Source of the DNA: Agapanthus africanus
Lineage: Eukaryota; Streptophyta; Magnoliopsida; Asparagales; Amaryllidaceae
DNA length: 64,000 nt
NCBI GenBank assembly: GCA_030015575.1
Contig: JASDDO010000001.1
Span: 327,021,595-327,085,594, forward strand
Direction of reading: 5' to 3'
The notes under the pieces were generated by a model, which was not told where the DNA came from, did not search any database, and saw only the letters and a list, made by a program, of their open reading frames with translations. Positions 21,640 to 33,259 of the stretch are shown here, one piece after another. A program made the translations under genes and the position numbers. The first letter of the stretch is position 1. Each line of letters begins with the position of its first letter.

Positions 21640-24400
21640 AGCAGTGGTTGCAGTATCTCATACTCAACCATCCCATAAAAGTCTCTCTCTGGGAAAAGGC
21701 CTTTCGTGAGTGGATCCGCTGTGTTTGTCCTCTGAGTCTACTCTCCTAACCTCGATCCCTTGGAGATCAACCATCTCCATGATCAGGTGATACTGCCTTA
21801 GAATATGTCTGGATCACTGATGGGACGGACGTTCCTTGGCATAAGCCACAACTCCATTGTCACACAATGGGAGGAACATAGTTCATCTCATGAACCAATA
21901 TACACCCAAACAGCTTCTTTGGTAGCATCTTAAGTAGCGATGTATCCTGCCTTTATCGTCTAGTATGTCACGGTATCTAGCTTGGAACTCTTCCAACATA
22001 CCGTCCCTTTACTGAGGGTAAAGACAATGCCTGCGACTGACATTCAGTCGTCTTTATCACCCTGGAACACTTCCAGTGATTCTCCCCAGGATCGATTGAT
22101 ACCATCTCACTACAACTAGTGAGTATCCTAACATCCATTTAGATCTATCTCATAGATCCAAAATCCAAGATTTAGGAGGTATCATTTTGATCCTATGTGG
22201 AGAATCATTGTGATAAGCGGAGATTGACCGAGCGTAGCATAAGAAACTCCTTTCTTATCAAGAGTATGTCATCCACGTACTCTACGAGGATCACCACCAT
22301 ACTCCCTACTACCTTTTTGTTTATACAAGGTTCATCTACCATTTTGATGACGTCAAACTCTTTGACTAATTCATCAAAACAGATGTTCCAACTCCGCGAT
22401 GCCTGCTTTAATCCTATAAAGCATCTTGCACACGTTTCCGCTGCTCCCACTGTCTACGAAGCCCTCTGGCTGTGTAATTATAGGCGCACTCTTCTAAAAC
22501 ATCATTTAGAAAAGCAGTCATGACACCCAACCACCAGATATCGTAGTCATGGTATGTAGCCGTGACAAGTAGGATCTGGATGGACTTAAGCATAGATCCT
22601 TAGAAAAAGTTTCATCATGATCCACACCTGGTCAATGATGCAAACCTTTAACAAGTCTAGCTTTGAAAGTCTCAACTTTTCCATGCACACCAAGTAATCT
22701 TCTCAAGATATACTTGCTCCTGATGGTGATTTAACCCTTCAGATATAGCAACCAAAGTCCATACTTTGTTGGTGTATAAGGATTCCATCTCAGATCACTA
22801 AGCATCCAGCCATTCTTACAGAGTCTTACTCCTGATGGCCAGCTCGAAACTAGTTGGGTCATCATCTCATGATGCAGTCCTCGCTCCCACTGTCATAGAG
22901 AAACCGAAGTATCTCTCAGGTGGGTGAGGAACCCTACTAGATCGGCGGAGAGGCTGAGGTTCGTTGGAATATACTGAATCCTTTGGTTCTACCAAATCAT
23001 CAGCTGCAGTTTGTATAGCTGGAACATTTCCAGTTCTACATAACAGTCCTTGCCTCGAGCTTGTCCGGATTTTGCTTTTAGACATAGGCCGGTCAACCCC
23101 AAATCTTAACTAACTTAAGATATGGGCTCTTCCCCTTCCATATCACATATGAAGTGGTAGGCAATTGATTTGATTGGAACCCTATTCAATAGGTATGCAA
23201 CTTCATAAGTGCATAACTCCCAAAAGGAAAAAGGTAACTCAGCAGTACTCATCTTAGAGCACACCATATCAAATAGGGTGTATCTGCTCCGCCCCGACAT
23301 ACCATCGTGCTATGGTATATACGGAGGAGTAATGCTGAGAGAGAATCTCATTCTCCTTTAGAAAAGTCCAGGATTTCCGTGCTCAAGTATTCTCCTCCTC
23401 GATCACATCAAAGGACATAATACTTATACCCTTATTGGTTCTCTACTTCTAACTTATATTCTGTGAATATCTCAAAAGGTTCAGACTTGTGTTTCAACAG
23501 GAACATATGTCTGAATCTTGAGAGATTATCAGAGAATGTAATGAAGTACAAAGAACCGGTCTTGGCATGTGTAGACAGGGGACCTACATACATCAACATG
23601 TATCATCCCAAGAGTTCAGTAACTCTTTCTCTGTTTCCAGTAAACGGAGCTATGGTCATCTTATCTTTGTGACATGACTGGCGAGTTTCACAAGATGTAA
23701 ATTCAAACTGATTTAAATATGCATCTATATGTAACTCTAGCTAGTCGGGTCACATTGATCTGACCTAGTCTACAATGCCTCAAGTAGGATTCGTTCATTT
23801 CTGAACTCTTCCTCTTGTGTGTGTTCAGTATACTAAGAACTGTAGTTTGATTTAGAACATCAATGCTTTTTAGATAACGTGCCTGAACCGATCAACTTTT
23901 GATATAGGAAATGTTCAAAACATTATCCAACAATACAAAATTATATCCTTTCTTTACTAATAAAGAGACTGATATGATTTTGTATATCAGGTTCGGTATC
24001 TAATAACATTCGTTCAGAATCAATGTATCGGTAATACAGGGTGACAGTGACCGACAGACTTGGCTGCAACTCTTGCCCCGTTTTCTGCCTCATGAAACTT
24101 ATCACCCGTTCTCAGTTCTCTACCTTTCTGTAGCCCTATGTAACAGATTACATATCCGGGATCCTGATCCGGTATCACATACCTAGACGTAGAGGTTACA
24201 GAGAAACAGTTCTGTATAATGAACACACCCGAAGATGATGCATCAGCATGCACTCTCTTCGTTTGGGCAGCACGGGAAATCTGGTATTCCCCAATTTCCT
24301 GCTCTGTCTTATAACAATTATAAGTTGGAGCGGGACCAACGTTCCCCAGCTCAGTATAACAAGCGGGTTCGGTCAATAATCCGTATTATTATCTTGATTA
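21640..24400 (-). pseudogene. Decayed gag-pol of copia element B
   Basis: Minus-strand remnant collinear with A's. The zinc-knuckle relic and protease (D-T-G-S-G retained in one frame) lie at 24020-24376, integrase pieces around 23100-23700, a linker at 22867-23085 ('RRSSRVPHPPERYFGF'), RT with YVDD at 22205-22450, and RNase H scraps to about 21640. Gag is absent, as in A. The RT-connection and RNase H deletions have the same end points as in A, judged by alignment to C. Since A and B are separate insertions with their own target duplications, these lesions pre-date both. Confidence 0.85.
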
Positions 24401-24722
24401 AGGCGTAATATGGTCGCTACCTGGAGAGAGAGAGAAGAAAACACTCAGCGTGCGCTCTTGCAAGAATAGATTGGTTATTATTTTATCTAATCAGGATGGC
24501 TCCCACTGCTTTTTATCAAATCTTCCTTCAAACCCTAAAAGGAAAGACTAGCCGGGATTAATTACACACTACAAGTTCGCCAATCTTTCAGCCAGGCCAG
24601 TGTCGGTACTTTGAGGGAGGTCCCCCGTGCTTTCGCACGAACCTAATTAATGTAAACCTCGTTTTCCCAGAGGCGTAACCTCGTTAACACCTTTCTAGAC
24701 ACCTACTTGATCGGCTAATTGT
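24401..24722 (-). other. Leader of copia element B, gag-proximal part
   Basis: Minus-strand leader next to the former gag start, ending at ATTGT (24718-24722), the target of element C. It continues at 35359. Confidence 0.85.
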
Positions 24723-26816
24723 TGTTGGATATATGTATGCCCTAGAGGCCATTATGTGATAGTGGATGTATCTATACATGTATATATATTCAGTTTGCAT
24801 TCTTGCTCGACATGATAGTATGCTATCTGGTTATTCTTTATCTGACATGTTGATTTGATCATGCTTTTATTCATTCATACATGCTGATAAAGCCCTGAGG
24901 ATATCGGCTTGACTACTCTGATTATGATAGAGATCATACTAGTGGGACATATGTAGTCTATAAGCATATCCTGGAACGTCCCTAGTCGTAGGTATATCGA
25001 GACGGGGCATCGATATACCAGAGTAGACTAGCGTATATGATACTAGACCCATATGATGGGCGATGGATGTTCCCACATTCATCGATGTTTGACATCAAGA
25101 TCATATACGGGTGCTCAGTGCTGACTGGGTACACTGGACGGACTCACCGAGAACTCCTATATGGAATTATATCTATCGTCGGATAGCAGTTCTCAGGTGA
25201 CACTGGTACAGGTTAGTCTGTAGACCCGAGATCGTCATGGAGTCTTGTGTGTTCTCCCACTGCACTTTGATTGCCACCCTACCACGGCTCTACTGAGTCG
25301 TGCAAACAGGTGGCCGTTGGGTACAGTCCCGAGACACACGAAGATGATGAGCGATAGGAGGGGTTTCGTCTCTCCCGGTATTGGGAGTTGATGCTGTGCT
25401 GTGCTCGACTGGTTATAACAGCAAGTCCCTGGCCAGGGCTGCTGAGATTTGCTGATAAGTGTTATCAGTAGTTTCTCGATCTGTTATAGACCATTCACCG
25501 ACACGACTTATTGAGTTATTGGGGTCGACGTGACCATCCCTAGGCTCGATATGCAGCATATCTGATGAAGAGACCAGACTGTACGGTAGTGTTGCCGGAT
25601 GGCTCGACGGGAGTTGTAGCAGGTTCGCTTGTTGTCTTCTGATCGCTCAATACCCGGGTGGCCGTTACGTTTAGCTGACCGCTTGCGGCTTGATGGTACT
25701 TGATATGATCATTACCCTCTGCCGGCGTATTGACGAGTCTTAGAGTCCCACAGAGGAGTTACCCAGTCCAGGCGAAACGTTGTGGTGCGCATATGCGATA
25801 TGCGCATGCACCCGATTGAAATGTGCGTATATGATACCGAACATTGATCGGGTGAACTGCTTTTGGTGGGGTCATATGAGATATGACCGGATTGATAAAT
25901 CAAGTGTTGATTTATCATTTAACCATTAGTTTTCTCACTTAAAACCTTTCTAGGGTTTGATGGATGTATGCATGCATGCATGTGTTTCTTTCTTCTTTTC
26001 TAGTTTCATGCACATGTAAATGTGCATACATGTACACATACATACATCAAACCATCATGGTTGATTATATATGGAAATGGTGGCAATATAAGCCTCACAC
26101 CATAGATTAAACAATGGATAATTATTTAATTTTGGTTTTAAAGTAAAATGAAAAAGGAAAGGATAAACATTCTTGCTTCTACATTCTTCTTCTAACCTAA
26201 CCTATCTCAACTACCACTAAACTATGGTTATCCTTCTCTTTATCATTCTAAACCCAAGTTAAATTAACTATCTATTATTTAATCATGGTTGAAGTCAAGA
26301 AGGAATAAAATATATATAGTGATATATATTTTCTTTCTCCTTTTTCAACTACAAGGGTTATCTTTTATCTCTTGTTAATATTAGCCACCATCTTCATCTT
26401 CCTTCATCTTTTCTTCTCTAGTATTTTCTAGTGAGTGAAATACAATAAAAGAAAGGTTTTTGAAGTGAGAAACCCAACCACAACATCATTCTACACAAGC
26501 TTAGCCGCTTTGTTTAGAGTGTTCTTTTCGGTTTGTCGAAATTGCGAGCTTGGACGGAGTGCTCCGTGGTGGATCGTCGTGGACGCAAGGGAACATCGAG
26601 AGGACCTCGACTAAACACCCAAGACACCAAGGAGTCTAGCAAAGCGGAGCTACAAAGGTTGTAGCCTTCAAACCCTAATCTTTTCTAGCTTAAAGTTTAA
26701 TAACCCTAATTTTCTAGGATCGATCCACTTGCATGTTAGTTTAGCACCTTAAAAATTCTAACTTTGGGTCATTTGATGCTTCAAAACACTTCATAGGGTG
26801 CTATACTAACCTTACA
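24723..26816 (+). repeat. 5' LTR of copia element C
   Basis: TGTTGGATATATG...CTTACA, 2,094 bp. The start matches the BARE/Angela type terminus with the 'TATGCCCTAGAGGCC' block. It has the palindrome CCCTGGCCAGGG (25427-25438) and the hairpin CTGATAAGTGTTATCAG (25452-25468), which is CTGGTA...TACCAG in A and B. AT-rich stretches such as 26060-26110 and 26310-26330 could hold the TATA box, but I cannot assign it. Confidence 0.95.
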
Positions 26817-26817
26817 T

Positions 26818-26830
26818 TGGTATCAGAGCC
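26818..26830 (+). other. Primer binding site of copia element C
   Basis: TGGTATCAGAGCC, 1 bp after the LTR; complementary to initiator Met-tRNA. Confidence 0.95.
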
Positions 26831-27016
26831 GACCTAGAACATTAGGCGACGTTTTTACGAAGTGAAAACCCCGATCGGACAAAAATACCGTATTTTTAGG
26901 TGCTCTCTGGAAATTTTCTAAAACTTGACATTTTCCAGAATTAAAAATATGTAAAAATCATAGCAGGAAAATATAAGAATTACGGCAGAAAAATAATCCA
27001 ATGAACAGTAGTTACA

Positions 27017-27062
27017 GCCGCGGAAACGCGGCCTAAGCTTGCTTAGGCCGCTGTTCCGCGGC
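27017..27062 (+). other. GC-rich dyad in the leader of element C
   Basis: Two 22-nt arms, the first beginning GCCGCGGAAACGCGGCC and the second ending CTGTTCCGCGGC, pair at 20 of 22 positions around a very short loop, about 190-235 nt 3' of the primer site. Confidence 0.85.
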
Positions 27063-27318
27063 CGTACAAATGAATTAGGGTATACTGTTTCTGTAGTAAT
27101 TCTATTTTCTGCATGTATAATGTTTTGGGTATTTTTAAACTGAATAAAGTTTTGAAAAATTCTGGAGATGTTTTTGGATTCATCGATTCGATCGGGACTT
27201 TCATTTCGTAGCTTTTCCGGGTAAACTAGAAAGTATTGAAGTGTTTGAACGAATATCATTTACTCAATATTCACGGGGTTTAAATAGTTTGGAGATACGT
27301 GCAAGTCTTTTTGCGGTG

Positions 27319-27450
27319 GTCCCTCTAGAAGACAACAAACCTTAACTCGATTATGTGACCGTCTCGAACTGCCCTTTGAACCCTAGGGTTTGGGGCAGTA
27401 CGGCGTGCCACATGTGAGGCGTTGGCTTGACCCTTCTACGGCTGGACCGC
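27319..27450 (+). other. Highly conserved leader island (C copy)
   Basis: Nearly identical to A 13428-13563. It includes the ACTGCCC/GGGCAGT inverted repeat at 27368-27399 around AACCCTAGGGTT. Confidence 0.75.
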
Positions 27451-28672
27451 CGCTACTGTGTCACACTCCAGATTTTTTGAACCCTGCTCAAGTGTTGAGC
27501 TCTAGTGAATCTTGGGTGCTTGATTGTTCGTTCGAAAACTTTAATACTGTCTGTTTGTCTGGAATGTGATACAATATGTGGAATTCATATAGTATAGGCA
27601 TGAAATACGAAATATGTGATATTTCGCATTTATGATGTCTAAAGAGAATCTGGATTCCAAATATTGTAGTTTTACACTTTCTTTTCTGTGACCGTAAGTG
27701 TAGTATGTTAGATATCGCCGGTTTCGTTGCTATACGTCAACGACAATCGGGGTACGCATACTTACTTACGTTGATGATATGTGATATTTTGTGTTGCTGA
27801 GATATGATGTGCAGGATTGTCGCGATCGAATAGCCGGGGGTTTTTGTGAGATGAGAGTTTTATATTTTCATTCATGTAAATTCAAATGTAATGTAATATT
27901 CTTTTATTTGGGGCACTTCCAGGTTGCGGTTGTGTCACTAGTGTTGTATATTATTTACTTTTCCGCATTAGGATGGACCCAAGGAGGAGAGCACAGGTGA
28001 CCGGGTTCTGGGGTTCAGTGGGAGGCCATCTCGAGGAGTCGAGACCGGGTCTCCTAAACTCCAGGATTGGTAGGGTCACTTGCCGCTCTCGTAGGGGTCC
28101 AGGGTGTGGGCTTGGCTATTCATCGCGACTGTGGAATCCGTATTTTCTATTCTGGCTAAATACTAAATACAGACGTCCTAGTATATCCCACGTTATATCT
28201 ATATTTCTGCTGCCTGTGTTCTGTGATATATGAGACGAATGACATATTATATATATGATATATAGTAGACGTTGCTTATGTTTTACACCCGCGCTAGTCC
28301 CGTCCCGGTATGCCGTTAGTTAAGTAACCTAACGGTGCATAACGGAACATTGTGGCGAATGCGGATGGCATAAGCGTACGTGTTATTTTCGTTTCTTTTC
28401 TGTGATTGGCTTAAGGACTTAAATGATGGGATTACATTAATGTGATTAATGTAAAGAAAATAAACCTAAAAGATGTTGTAGAATCGGATTTAAAAACTAC
28501 TCGGCTATTTATGAAAGAGCTATATTTCAAAAATGCGGAGCTTAAGCCACTCCTTTTGAAAACCTTTTGATTCTACAACGATATCAAGCTCAAAGCGTTA
28601 AAGATTTTCTTAAAAATCATCCGCAACCCTCCGTCATTTTAGGAAGTAGAGTACTTAGTATTCATGCTACGT

Positions 28673-28866
28673 TTGTTGACCTTAGCCAAGGCGTAGTGTA
28701 CGGTAGCTAAGTGATGTCTTCCTACAAACGCATATGATGCAGATTAATTAGGACGGGCATATGACTTTGTTGACCTTAGCCAAGGGTCATGTGAACGGGT
28801 CTAATTAATCAAGAAATGACGGGTTGAGCTTGACTAGTGCTCGTGATTTATTGACCTTAGCCAAGG
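28673..28866 (+). other. Triplet of leader hairpins in element C
   Basis: TTGACCTTAGCCAAGG occurs at 28673-28691, 28767-28785 and 28848-28866 (start spacing 94 and 81 nt; each span includes three or four preceding bases). The core is the same in all three but differs from A, B, D and E. Different outer inverted repeats flank each copy (GCTACG/CGTAGT, CATATGAC/GTCATGTG, CTCGTGA/TCACGAG). Confidence 0.85.
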
Positions 28867-29318
28867 TCACGAGTATTAGGGGTAAAAACCACATCGGGAA
28901 TTTCAAGTGTTGAAATTTGCAATGAGATTGCATACCTTCCATATGATGGTTGGATCCCGACCCCACTGTGGGCAATAGTTGCTTCTAGGAGAATTTTACA
29001 GTTTACAATTAGCTAACTCATTAGATGTCTAGAAAGGTGTTAACGGGGCTCCGCCTCTGGGAAAACGAGGTTTACTCTAATTAGGTCCGTGCGAAAGCAC
29101 GGGGAACCTCCCTCAAAGTACCGACACTGGCCTGGCTGAACGGTTAGCGAAGTTGTAGACTGTAATTAATCCTGGCTAGTTTTTCTTTTTAAGGTTTGAA
29201 AGAAAAACTTGATAAAAAGCAGTGGGAAACATCGATTAGACAAGATAATAAACCAATCTAATCTGTGCAAGAGCTTTCGCTAAGTGTATTCTTTTCTCTC
29301 TCTTAATGGCAGATACCA

Positions 29319-32300
29319 ATGACTGGACTTAAGCTTCTACTAGATAAAAACAAACTGAATGGGACCAACTATAAAGACTGGCTAAGGAATCTGAAGATCG
29401 CCTTGACTTATGATAAAGTATCATATGTCCTCACCGCTTCAGCCCCGCCCGTCCCAGGCCCAAAATCCTCAGTTGCGGACATTGAAGTCCGCAAGACATG
29501 GGACGCTGACTGTGCCACGGCAAAATGCCTCGCGCTTGCATCGATGGACAACACACATCAAAAGCAGCACGAGGACATGGACATTCACGGGATACTGCTC
29601 CATACAAAGGAGTTGTATGGGGAACAGTCCCGCGTATTACGATACGAAGCATCAAAGAAACTGTTTCACATGCGAATGGCCCCTGGCACACCAGTAGGTG
29701 ACCATGTATTGAAGATGATAGCCCTTAAAGAAGAGCTTGAGGACCTGGGATGGACAATGGACAATGAACAATATATTGATATTATTCTGCAGTCCCTCCC
29801 CTCCACCTTTGCTCAGTTCATAGTGAACTTCAACATGCACGGCATGGAGAAGGATCTCCCTGAACTCCTTAACATGTTAAGGAGTGCAGAGAGCACTATG
29901 AAGTCAGTTCGAACTCCCGTTATGACTATTGGACAGTCTTCTTCTTCTCGCCCGAAAGCTAAAGCCAAGGGAAAGAAAAAGAAGAAACCCACTAATCCTA
30001 AAGGCGGAGTTCAAAAGGTGAAGGGAAAGGGAAAGTCCAAGGCTGGAGACTCGGGGAAGGGCGAATGTTTTCATTGCCACAAGACAGGACATTGGAAGCG
30101 CAACTGCACAGAATACTTGAATCTCAAGAAGAAGCATGTTGATGCTTCTGCTTCAGGTGCGTTTGTGACTGAAAACTGTTTTTCTATAAACTCTGCTTCC
30201 TGGGTATTGGATACCGGTTCAGGTTCTCACATTTGCAATTCTATGCAGGGGCTGAGAAATAGCAAGGTTTTGAAGACAGGTGACCATACTCTCCGCGTTG
30301 GAAATGGTTCCAATGTACATACAGTCGCAGTGGGAGAGTATCACTTGGGGTTGCCGTCTGGATATATTTTGATTTTGAATCCATGTTATTTTGTACCTGA
30401 TATGCTATGTAATATAATATCCGTTTCTTTGTTGGACAATGAAGGGTATAATTTTGTATTGCAAAACAATGTTATGAACATTCACCTGAATCAAATGTTG
30501 GTTGGGTATGGTACACTTAATAACGGAATATATGTCCTAAATCAACACACAGTTTTCAGTATACAACACACTAATAAAAGAAAACTTTCAGAATTAAATG
30601 AAGCTTTTCTTTGGCACTGTAGACTTGGTCATATTAACGAAACAAGACTAAACAAGTTACACAAAGATGGATATTTAAATCCTTTTGAATATAAATCTTA
30701 TGCGACTTGCCAGTCTTGTATCAAGGGTAAAATGACCAAAACTCCGTTTACCGGACACGGAGAAAGAGCTACTCAGCTCCTGGGCCTCATACATAGTGAT
30801 GTATGTGGGCCTATGTCTACACAGGCTAGAGGTGGTTTTTCATACTTCATTACATTCACTGATGATTTCTCAAGATTCGGTCATGTATTTTTATTAAAGC
30901 ACAAGTCCGACGCTTTCGAGAAATTCATTGAATATAAACAAGAAGTAGAAAAACAAACCGGCTTGAGTATTAAGATGCTTCGATCAGATCGAGGTGGAGA
31001 GTATCTCAGTACAGAATTTGCAAACTTCCTAAAAGAGAATGGGATTCTCTCTCAGCTCACTCCTCCTTACATACCACAGCACAACGGTGTGTCAGAACGA
31101 CGGAATAGGACCCTATTAGATATGGTCCGGTCTATGATGAGTGACACTGAGTTACCAGTCTCGTTTTGGGGGCATGCATTGGAGACTGCAGCGTTTCTAC
31201 TAAACAGGGTTCCAACCAAAGCCGTGTCTACCACGCCATATGAGATATGGCATGGGAAGAGACCATCTCTTAAGAGAGTTAAGATTTGGGGTTGCCCGGC
31301 CTATGTTAAAAAGCAGAATCCGGACAAACTCGAGACACGGTCAGTCATGTGTAACTTTGTGGGATATCCAAAGAATTCTTATGAATATCTGTTCTACCAC
31401 AAAGAGGAACAAAAAGTGTTTGTTTCTCAACATGCCACATTCTTGGAAAAAGAGTTTTTCACAGATAAAGATGATGGCAAAGTGGTAGATCTAGAAAAGG
31501 TTCTAGAGACACAAACTACAAATGACGATTTGGTTGAACCAACTGTTGCAGCAGAAACTGAAGAACCTCGGCCACTCCGTAGGTCTGGTAGGACTTCTCG
31601 CCCACCGGAGAGGTACTACGGTTTCCTCATTGATGGTGACAGAGAAGACTGTATCATGGAGGATGATGATCCTACCAGTTTTCAGCAAGCTATCACGAGT
31701 GGTGACTCTGTGAAGTGGCTGGATGCCATGAGATCCGAAATGGAGTCTATGTACACCAACAAAGTATGGACTTTGGACGTTGTACCCCCTGGGGTAAAAC
31801 CTGTAGGGTGCAAATGGATCTTTAAAAGAAAGATTGGTGTGGATGGGCAGGTAGAGACCTATAAAGTAAGACTTGTGGCAAAAGGTTTTCGTCAAAGACC
31901 AGGTCTGGACTATGACGAAACTTTTTCGCCCGTAGCCATGCTTAAATCCATTCGGATCCTACTTACTATTGCTGCTCACTACGACTATGAAATCTGGCAG
32001 ATGGACGTTAAAACAGCATTTCTAAATGGAGATTTAGAAGAATGCGTTTATATGGATCAGCCAGAGGGCTTCATTGACAGTGGGAGCAGCGAGAAAGCAT
32101 GTAGATTGCTTAAATCCATATATGGGTTAAAGCAGGCATCTCGGAGTTGGAACATCTGTTTCGATGATGTTATCAAAGAGTTTGATTTCATCAAAAATCC
32201 AGATGAACCTTGTGTTTATAGGAAGGCTGTAGGAAGAGCTGTCACATTCCTCGTATTGTACGTTGATGACATTCTTCTGATAGGAAATGATATTCCTATG

Positions 32301-33245
32301 CTACAGTCGGTCAAATCATTCTTATCACTAAGGTTCTCCATGAAGGACCTGGGTGATGCCACATACATCCTGGGCATAAGGATCTATAGGGATAGATCCA
32401 AAAAGTTATTGGGACTGTCCCAGACCAGGTACATCAACACCATCCTAAAGAGGTTTAGTATGGAAGACTCCAAGCGGGGTGCCTTACCCGCTTGCCATGG
32501 AGTCACGCTCTCCAAGGATTCTTGTCCAAAGACCGATGAAGAGAGAGCTCGCATGAGCATTATACCTTATGCTTCGGCAGTAGGATCTATAATGTATGCG
32601 ATGTTATGTACACGCCCAGATATAGCTTATGCACTTAGTGTTGTAAGCAGGTATCAATCCAACCCAGGGGAGAACCACTGGACAGCTGTGAAGAACATTC
32701 TTAAGTACTTACGAAGGACTAAAGAATTGTTCTTGGTGTATGGTAATAAAGATCTCCAAATGGAGGCCTTTACCGATTCGAGCTTCCAGAGCGATAAGGA
32801 TGACAGCAAAGCTATCTCAGGGTTTGTATTTACCCTCAATGGAGGGGCGGTAAGTTGGAAGAGTTCCAAACAAGATACCGTTGCAGACTCTACGATGGAA
32901 GCTGAGTACATTGCTGCAAATGATGCCGCCAAGGAAGCTGTCTGGATGAAGAAGTTCGTCTCGGAGCTAGGAGTAGTTCCAACCATTATTGATCCAATAC
33001 CTTTGTATTGTGACAATAATGGGGCAATGGCGTTAGCCAAGGAGCCCAGATCCCATCAGCGGTCCAGACATATCCTGAGGCGCTTTCATTTCATCCGGGA
33101 GATTGTAGATCGCCGCGAGATCGAGATTAAGAGAGTAGACACAAAGAACAACGCCGCGGATCCATTCACCAAGGCTCTCCCTCAGCCGCAGCATGAGCGA
33201 CTTTTTGAGATGTTGGGTATGAGATACGCCAATAACTGGCCTTAG
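29319..33245 (+). CDS. gag-pol: Gag-Pol polyprotein of copia element C
   Basis: A single 1,308-residue frame in Ty1/copia order. Residues 1-245 are Gag (UBN2/retrotran_gag-like); a Lys-rich stretch (about 212-245) precedes a CCHC zinc knuckle CFHCHKTGHWKRNC (250-263), which binds RNA. The aspartic protease has D-T-G-S-G from D298. Integrase has the H433-H-C-C zinc region and catalytic D494, D557 and E593, with exactly 35 residues between the last two. RT has 'MDVKTAFLNG' and YVDD at 981-984. RNase H has its first aspartate at 1153 and 'MEAEY' downstream. The product would form cytoplasmic particles, copy the RNA and integrate the cDNA in the nucleus. The MTGLK start is supported by the same start in element D (44430). 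No frameshift or stop is seen. Usual length for Angela-type elements. Confidence 0.96.
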   Translation: MTGLKLLLDKNKLNGTNYKDWLRNLKIALTYDKVSYVLTASAPPVPGPKSSVADIEVRKTWDADCATAKCLALASMDNTHQKQHEDMDIHGILLHTKELYGEQSRVLRYEASKKLFHMRMAPGTPVGDHVLKMIALKEELEDLGWTMDNEQYIDIILQSLPSTFAQFIVNFNMHGMEKDLPELLNMLRSAESTMKSVRTPVMTIGQSSSSRPKAKAKGKKKKKPTNPKGGVQKVKGKGKSKAGDSGKGECFHCHKTGHWKRNCTEYLNLKKKHVDASASGAFVTENCFSINSASWVLDTGSGSHICNSMQGLRNSKVLKTGDHTLRVGNGSNVHTVAVGEYHLGLPSGYILILNPCYFVPDMLCNIISVSLLDNEGYNFVLQNNVMNIHLNQMLVGYGTLNNGIYVLNQHTVFSIQHTNKRKLSELNEAFLWHCRLGHINETRLNKLHKDGYLNPFEYKSYATCQSCIKGKMTKTPFTGHGERATQLLGLIHSDVCGPMSTQARGGFSYFITFTDDFSRFGHVFLLKHKSDAFEKFIEYKQEVEKQTGLSIKMLRSDRGGEYLSTEFANFLKENGILSQLTPPYIPQHNGVSERRNRTLLDMVRSMMSDTELPVSFWGHALETAAFLLNRVPTKAVSTTPYEIWHGKRPSLKRVKIWGCPAYVKKQNPDKLETRSVMCNFVGYPKNSYEYLFYHKEEQKVFVSQHATFLEKEFFTDKDDGKVVDLEKVLETQTTNDDLVEPTVAAETEEPRPLRRSGRTSRPPERYYGFLIDGDREDCIMEDDDPTSFQQAITSGDSVKWLDAMRSEMESMYTNKVWTLDVVPPGVKPVGCKWIFKRKIGVDGQVETYKVRLVAKGFRQRPGLDYDETFSPVAMLKSIRILLTIAAHYDYEIWQMDVKTAFLNGDLEECVYMDQPEGFIDSGSSEKACRLLKSIYGLKQASRSWNICFDDVIKEFDFIKNPDEPCVYRKAVGRAVTFLVLYVDDILLIGNDIPMLQSVKSFLSLRFSMKDLGDATYILGIRIYRDRSKKLLGLSQTRYINTILKRFSMEDSKRGALPACHGVTLSKDSCPKTDEERARMSIIPYASAVGSIMYAMLCTRPDIAYALSVVSRYQSNPGENHWTAVKNILKYLRRTKELFLVYGNKDLQMEAFTDSSFQSDKDDSKAISGFVFTLNGGAVSWKSSKQDTVADSTMEAEYIAANDAAKEAVWMKKFVSELGVVPTIIDPIPLYCDNNGAMALAKEPRSHQRSRHILRRFHFIREIVDRREIEIKRVDTKNNAADPFTKALPQPQHERLFEMLGMRYANNWP

Positions 33246-33248
33246 TGC

Positions 33249-33259
33249 AAGTGGGAGAT
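33249..33259 (+). other. Polypurine tract of copia element C
   Basis: AAGTGGGAGAT directly before the 3' LTR, only a few bases after the gag-pol stop. Confidence 0.94.

Larger units (their letters stand above)
26831..29318 (+). other. 5' untranslated leader of copia element C
   Basis: About 2.5 kb with no long reading frame. It contains the GC-rich dyad (27017-27062), the island shared with A and B (27319-27450), a frame fragment at 27973-28233, a CCGTTAG/CTAACGG hairpin (28313-28335), a TTACATTAA/TTAATGTAA hairpin (28432-28454), and three hairpins with TTGACCTTAGCCAA (28673-28866). It carries many upstream ATGs, so scanning to the gag start at 29319 would be inefficient without an alternative initiation mechanism. 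Confidence 0.88.

Noticed and set aside
26818-26830. tRNA-like matches at the primer sites
   Set aside because: Only the 13-18 nt complement of a tRNA 3' end is present; these are primer binding sites, not tRNA genes.
28673-28866. CRISPR-like regularly spaced repeats in the copia leaders
   Set aside because: There are only three copies, the context is a eukaryotic retrotransposon, and the intervening sequences are conserved between elements rather than unique spacers.
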